Positions 15,136 through 19,201 of a DNA stretch of 19,201 bases are shown in pieces (the stretch's first letter is position 1; the number at the start of each line of letters is the position of its first letter). The stretch lies in contig JAEDGJ010000030.1 in NCBI GenBank assembly GCA_016297585.1, positions 1-19,201 on the forward strand, given 5' to 3'. This stretch comes from Clostridiaceae bacterium. GTDB lineage: Bacteria; Bacillota; Clostridia; Oscillospirales; QAMX01. The position numbers and the translations under genes were made by a program. The notes beneath the pieces were generated by a model. It had not been told where the DNA came from. It was given only the letters and a program-made list of their open reading frames with translations, and searched no databases.

Positions 15136-15175
15136 AACGGGGCCTCTTGCGCTGCGTAAGAGACCCCGTTTTTTC
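15136..15175 (+). terminator. intercistronic intrinsic terminator within the riboswitch operon
   Basis: ACGGGG pairs with CCCCGT and CTCTT with AAGAG around a short GC loop, followed by TTTTTT. It separates the first and second genes. No promoter is visible after it, so it probably passes only part of the transcription, giving more of the first protein than of the later ones. Confidence 0.88.
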
Positions 15176-15195
15176 AAAGGATTTCGGAGGATGCT

Positions 15196-16590
15196 ATGAA
15201 AAAGATCATCTGTCTGGCGCTTGTACTCCTGCTCATCGCCGCCTGCCCGTTTTCCGCCGTATGCCGGGCGGCATCCCCGTTGAAAACGGCCGCGGAGGAA
15301 ACCGCGTCGGCGCTTGCGGGCTCGCCCGGCGCCTTTGAAACCGGCTCCGGCGACTGGCTCGTGCTCTGCCTCGTGCGCTCCGGCATCGGGCTGACCGCCT
15401 CGCAGAAAAAAGCCTATCTGCAGTCCGTCGACGCCGCGCTGGAAGCGGGAAACGGCGTACTCTCCCGTCTCGGCACCGATACCGCGCGCACGGTCATCGG
15501 GCTGACCGCCGCCGGCTGCGACGCGTCGTCCTATAAGGGCTATGACCTGACGCTCTCGTTTGCGGACTACGACGCGACCGTCCGTCAGGGGCTCAACGGC
15601 GCCGTCTGGGCGCTCATCGCGCTCGACTGCGGCGAATACGACGTTCCCGCCTGCGCCGACGCGTCCCGTCAGGCGTCCCGCGAGCGCTATATCGCCTGCA
15701 TCCTCGACCGGGAGCTCCCCGGCGGCGGCTTTGCCTTCAGCGGAAAGGCCGCCGACCCCGACATGACCGCCATGTGCATCACCGCGCTCTCCCGCTATTC
15801 CTACCGCGCGGATGTGCGCAGCGCGCTTTCCCGCGCCGTGCGCTGTCTGTCCTCGCTGCAGCGCGAGGACGGCGGGTTTGCAAGCTACGGCATCCCCAAC
15901 GCCGAAAGCGCCGCGCAGGTGCTCATCGCGATGACGTCCATGGGCATCTCTCCGGACGACGCCCGCTTTGTCAAAAACGGGCATACGGTACCCGACGCGC
16001 TGCTCTCCTACCGTCTGGACGACGGCAGCTTTGCGCATCAGGCGGACGGCGGCTCCAGCGGGCTAGCTTCCGTTCAGGCACTCGAAGCGCTCGCGGCGCT
16101 TCTCTGCGCGGAGGAAGGCGGCACGCTCTACGGCATCGTCCCGCCCGCGTTCCCGGATACCGCCTCCCACGCTTCCCGCGAGGCCGTCACCGTCCTCTCT
16201 GCGGCGGGCATTCTCGGCGGCTTTTCCGACGGCACGTTCCGTCCGGACGAGACGATGACGCGCGCGCAGTTTTCGGCCATCCTCGTGCGCGCGCTGCATC
16301 TGAAGGCGTCCGGCGCCGCGCCTTTTTCGGACGTCTCCGACGGCGCGTGGTACGCGGAAACGGTCGCCGCCGCCTATGAAAACGGCCTGATCACCGGGCG
16401 CACCGAGAGCCGCTTCGACCCGGAGGGCACGGTCAGCACCGTCGAAGCCGAGATCATCCTCGCCCGTGCCGGAAAGCTCGTGAATCTCTCCGTCTCCGCG
16501 CCGAAGTGGACGGCGGACTCCCCCGCCATCACGCGCGGCGAGATCGCGCTGCGCGTCTATGCCCTGCTGCGCAGCGCCGGAAAAGTATGA
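15196..16590 (+). CDS. exported alpha/alpha-barrel (intrinsic-factor / prenyltransferase-repeat-like) protein with SLH domains
   Basis: 464 residues. The signal peptide MKKIICLALVLLLIAACPFSAVCRA fits cleavage near 25; the Cys at 17 is not in a clean lipobox. Residues about 30-310 are helical repeats of the prenyltransferase / squalene-cyclase type: GGGFAFSGKAADPDMTAMC (176-194), REDGGFASYGIPNAESAAQV (223-242) and DDGSFAHQADGGSSGLASVQ (275-294). Intrinsic factor and transcobalamin use the same alpha/alpha barrel, and DPDMTAMCITAL strongly recalls their DTAAMAGLAL repeats. From about 318 there are two SLH modules plus a partial third (ITRGEIALRVYALL). GGAGG lies 5 nt before ATG 15196. Its stop overlaps the EcfT start (ATGA). 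I infer that it pairs with the preceding DUF4430 protein to trap a corrinoid at the wall. Confidence 0.82.
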   Translation: MKKIICLALVLLLIAACPFSAVCRAASPLKTAAEETASALAGSPGAFETGSGDWLVLCLVRSGIGLTASQKKAYLQSVDAALEAGNGVLSRLGTDTARTVIGLTAAGCDASSYKGYDLTLSFADYDATVRQGLNGAVWALIALDCGEYDVPACADASRQASRERYIACILDRELPGGGFAFSGKAADPDMTAMCITALSRYSYRADVRSALSRAVRCLSSLQREDGGFASYGIPNAESAAQVLIAMTSMGISPDDARFVKNGHTVPDALLSYRLDDGSFAHQADGGSSGLASVQALEALAALLCAEEGGTLYGIVPPAFPDTASHASREAVTVLSAAGILGGFSDGTFRPDETMTRAQFSAILVRALHLKASGAAPFSDVSDGAWYAETVAAAYENGLITGRTESRFDPEGTVSTVEAEIILARAGKLVNLSVSAPKWTADSPAITRGEIALRVYALLRSAGKV

Positions 16591-17474
16591 ATACCGCGTT
16601 TGACCGCTGCCATCCCGCCGTCAGCTTCCTCTTCTTCGCGGCGGTGCTGTCGTTTTCGATGATCTTCATGCACCCGCTGGCGCTCGCCGTCTCCCTGCTC
16701 GCCGCCGTCTCCTGCGCGGCGTACTTAACGCACGGGCGCTCCCTGCGCGGACATCTCCTGCTGCTGCCGGTTCTGCTGCTGGGCGCCGCGCTCAACCCGC
16801 TTTTCAACCACGAGGGCGCGACCGTCCTCACCTATCTGCCCGACGGCAACCCGCTGACGCTGGAGTCCATCCTCTACGGACTCGCGGCGGCGGCGATGCT
16901 CGCGGCGGTGATCGCTTGGTTCTCGGCGTTCAACGCCGTCATGACCTCCGACAAGCTCGTCTATCTGACCGGACGCGTCGCGCCCGGCTTCTCGCTGCTG
17001 TTTTCGATGACGCTGCGCTTCGTGCCCCGCTTCCGCGCAGAGCTTTCGCGGCTTTCCCGGGCGCAGGCCGCGCTCGGGCAGGACGTCCGCTCCGGCAGTA
17101 TCCTCGCCCGCGTCCGCCGCGGCGCGTCCATCCTTTCCGCGATGATCACCTGGGCGCTGGAAAACGCCATTGAAACGGCGGATTCGATGAAAAGCCGCGG
17201 CTACGGCCTGCCGGGACGCAGCGCTTACGCGATTTACCGCATGAGCCGCCGCGACGCGGTGCTCATCGTCTGGATCCTCGCCGCGTCCGCCTGCATCATC
17301 GCGGGCGCCGTGTCCGGCGGGCTGTCGTGGAAATACTTTCCGCTCATCAGCCGCCGCACCGGCGGCGCGCTGACCTTCGGCACGCTCGCCGTGTATTTGC
17401 TTTTGTGCGCAACTCCGCTACTTTTATCGCTTTGGGAGGCCGTAAGATGGCGTGCTTCGAGCTCCGGCATGTAA
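16587..17474 (+). CDS. ecfT: energy-coupling factor transporter transmembrane protein EcfT
   Basis: 295 residues with about six membrane spans. I chose ATG 16587, which overlaps the preceding stop by 4 nt (ATGA), over the upstream in-frame start at 16506; the latter would be read inside the previous gene and adds no membrane segment. The cytoplasmic coupling region is present: LRFVPRFRAELSRLSRAQAA (143-162) and ALENAIETADSMKSRGYG (190-207), the second carrying the Arg-Gly motif that contacts the ATPases. The first motif reads RAQAALG, where many EcfT proteins have an Arg before the Gly. EcfT holds the substrate-binding S component and transmits ATP-driven movement. Its operon position after two corrinoid-binding-like surface proteins suggests a dedicated cobalamin ECF importer. 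Confidence 0.9.
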   Translation: MNTAFDRCHPAVSFLFFAAVLSFSMIFMHPLALAVSLLAAVSCAAYLTHGRSLRGHLLLLPVLLLGAALNPLFNHEGATVLTYLPDGNPLTLESILYGLAAAAMLAAVIAWFSAFNAVMTSDKLVYLTGRVAPGFSLLFSMTLRFVPRFRAELSRLSRAQAALGQDVRSGSILARVRRGASILSAMITWALENAIETADSMKSRGYGLPGRSAYAIYRMSRRDAVLIVWILAASACIIAGAVSGGLSWKYFPLISRRTGGALTFGTLAVYLLLCATPLLLSLWEAVRWRASSSGM

Positions 17475-19201
17475 CATTCTCCTATCCCGGGCAGAGTCTG
17501 CCCGCCGTCGGCGACGTCACGCTCTCCCTTGAGGACGGGGAATTCGTCACGCTCTGCGGTCCCTCCGGCTGCGGCAAGACGACGCTTCTGCGCAGTCTCA
17601 AGCCCGCGCTGTCCCCGACCGGGGACTTCCGTGGAGACGTTCTCTTCGACGGGAAGCCGCTTGCCTCGCTCGACGCAAAGACCCAGGCCTCCGCCATCGG
17701 CTTTGTCATGCAGAACCCGGACAATGCGCTCGTCACGGACAAGGTCTGGCATGAGCTGGCGTTCGGGCTTGAGAGTCTGGGGCTGAAAACGCCCGAGATC
17801 CGCCGCCGCGTCGCCGAAATGGCGAGCTTTTTCGGCATTGAGGACTGGTTTTACCGCGACGTCTCCTCCCTGTCCGGCGGTCAGAAGCAGCTTGTCTGCC
17901 TCGCGTCCGTCATGGCGCTCCAGCCGCGCGTGCTGCTGCTCGACGAGCCGACCAGCCAGCTCGACCCGATCGCCGCGTCGGACTTTCTCTCCACCGTCGC
18001 CCGGATAAACCGCGAGCTCGGCGTCGCCGTGCTGATCACCGAGCACCGCCTCGAGGAGGTCTTCCCCTTCTCCGACCGCGTCGCCGTCATGGAAAACGGC
18101 CGCCTGCTCTGCGCCGACCGTCCCGCCGCCGTGGGTGCCGCGCTCGCGGCATCGCATCCGGCGCTGTTTGCCTCCATGCCGGGCGCGATGCGCGTCTGGT
18201 CGGCCGTGCCGCATGAGCCGGACGACGTCCGCTGCCCCGTCACTGTCAGCGAAGGGCGCGAATGGCTGTCGCGACGGCTGCAGACCCGCCCCGCGCTGCC
18301 CGTTCCCGAGCCGCGTCCCTCCGCTCGCACGTCCGACGAGCCGTCGCTTGCGCTTTCCGGCGTCTGGTTCCGCTATGAAAAGACCGCGCCCGACGTACTG
18401 CGGGACTTTTCCCTACGCGCCTATCCCGGAGAGCTTTACGCGCTCCTCGGCGGCAACGGCGCGGGCAAATCGACGGCGCTCGCCGTCGCCGCGGGGCTGC
18501 GCGTCCCTCATCGCGGCAGCGTCCGCGTGCTCGGACAGTCCCCCGCCGCCCTCCGCGCGCTGCCGGAAGGGGGACTCGCGCTGCTGCCGCAGGATCCGCA
18601 GTCGCTTTTCGTCGGAAAGACCGTGTACGAGGATCTGCGGAGCGTTCTGGACGGCGAAAGGCTCTCCCGGGAGGAAAAGGACGCGCGGGTGCGCGAAGTG
18701 CTGCGTCTGTGCCGCATCCCGGCGCTCGGCACGCGGCATCCGTACGACCTCTCCGGCGGCGAACAGCAGCGCGCGGCGCTCGCGAAGGTGCTCCTGAAGC
18801 GCCCCCGGGTGCTGCTGCTCGACGAGCCGACAAAGGGACTCGACGCCGCGTTCAAGCAGATCCTCGCGTCCATCCTGCGGCGCCTCGCGGACGAGGGCGT
18901 CACGCTCGTCATGATCTCCCACGACGTGGAGTTCTGCGCCGCCTATGCCGACCGCTGCGGGCTGCTGTTCGACGGCTGCATCTCGGCGGAGGAAGCGCCG
19001 CGCGCGTTCTTCTCGGGGATGGCGTTCTATACGACCGCCGTCAACCGCATGGCGCGCGGACTCGTCCCCGGCGCCGTGACCGCGGACGACCTGATCGCGG
19101 CCTGCGGCGGAGCTCCGCCGCCTCCCCCCGCGCTTCCCGACGAGTTCCCCGGCGGCGATGCGCCTCCCGACGCGCCCGCCCCATCCTCCGGACCTGCCGC
19201 A
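17447..19201 (+). CDS. ecfA: ECF transporter ATPase with two ABC domains in one chain, partial (open at window end)
   Basis: 585 codons with no stop before the window edge. ATG 17447 lies inside the end of ecfT (28-nt overlap) with GGGAGG 7 nt upstream. First ABC domain: Walker A GPSGCGKTT (38-46), Q-loop Gln89, signature LSGGQ (142-146), Walker B LLLDEP (163-168), switch His200. Second: Walker A GGNGAGKST (335-343), Gln382, LSGGE (435-439), LLLDEP (456-461), His492. Both sites look intact. This is the EcfA1/EcfA2 pair fused through a linker of about 90 residues. After the second domain the chain turns Pro/Ala/Gly-rich (about 555-585), which looks like a linker and may lead to another domain, possibly the S component. 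It powers the importer at the inner membrane face. Confidence 0.92.
   Translation, partial: MACFELRHVTFSYPGQSLPAVGDVTLSLEDGEFVTLCGPSGCGKTTLLRSLKPALSPTGDFRGDVLFDGKPLASLDAKTQASAIGFVMQNPDNALVTDKVWHELAFGLESLGLKTPEIRRRVAEMASFFGIEDWFYRDVSSLSGGQKQLVCLASVMALQPRVLLLDEPTSQLDPIAASDFLSTVARINRELGVAVLITEHRLEEVFPFSDRVAVMENGRLLCADRPAAVGAALAASHPALFASMPGAMRVWSAVPHEPDDVRCPVTVSEGREWLSRRLQTRPALPVPEPRPSARTSDEPSLALSGVWFRYEKTAPDVLRDFSLRAYPGELYALLGGNGAGKSTALAVAAGLRVPHRGSVRVLGQSPAALRALPEGGLALLPQDPQSLFVGKTVYEDLRSVLDGERLSREEKDARVREVLRLCRIPALGTRHPYDLSGGEQQRAALAKVLLKRPRVLLLDEPTKGLDAAFKQILASILRRLADEGVTLVMISHDVEFCAAYADRCGLLFDGCISAEEAPRAFFSGMAFYTTAVNRMARGLVPGAVTADDLIAACGGAPPPPPALPDEFPGGDAPPDAPAPSSGPAA

Noticed and set aside
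16506..16586. A longer EcfT start
   Set aside because: The extra residues are read out of frame inside the SLH gene and add Arg-rich sequence before the first membrane span. The ATGA overlap at 16587 is typical of coupled translation.

Overview
The window looks like a chromosomal segment of a high-GC member of the Clostridia (Bacillota), possibly an uncultured gut-type Oscillospirales/Christensenellales relative; that placement is inference. The signs are AGGAGG-type ribosome binding sites, sigma-A promoters with exact 17-nt spacers in AT-rich gaps, lipobox lipoproteins, SLH (S-layer homology) surface proteins, a VanW-family protein, BspA-type leucine-rich repeats and ECF transporter parts. 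I saw no tRNA, rRNA, CRISPR array, transposase or phage gene.

Layout. 1-1024 (minus, cut by the window edge): VanW/YoaR-like membrane-anchored protein. 1186-2325 (minus): aldo/keto-reductase-like protein with a two-cluster ferredoxin tail. Its promoter is back to back with that of a plus-strand lipoprotein carrying an FKBP domain and a trigger-factor-like tail (2526-3719). After a strong terminator come an MFS transporter (3807-4973) and a cytoplasmic GH20-type hexosaminidase (5033-6931), which look like a sugar-uptake and hydrolysis pair. A shared terminator separates these from a minus-strand XRE regulator with a membrane tail (6978-7547) and an RsmC/TrmN6-like methyltransferase (7621-8253, TTG start). 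A second, larger methyltransferase runs divergently (8405-9559). Then come a membrane-anchored parvulin-type foldase (9783-11297) with a structured leader, and a BspA-like leucine-rich-repeat lipoprotein (11380-13368).

The most interesting part is 13466 to the window end. A consensus promoter drives a leader of about 340 nt containing a cobalamin-riboswitch-like fold and a very strong intrinsic terminator. Downstream are (a) an exported protein with a DUF4430/transcobalamin-C-terminal-like domain, an Ig-like domain and SLH modules; (b) an exported alpha/alpha-barrel (prenyltransferase / intrinsic-factor-like) protein with SLH modules; (c) EcfT; and (d) a tandem EcfA ATPase in one chain, still open at the window end. 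In animals the intrinsic factor/transcobalamin fold consists of an alpha/alpha barrel joined to a DUF4430-like beta domain with cobalamin bound between them. Here the two halves appear as separate wall-anchored proteins next to an ECF importer. My reading is a split-transcobalamin corrinoid-capture system feeding an ECF transporter. This rests on recognised motifs and gene context, not on any search I could run.
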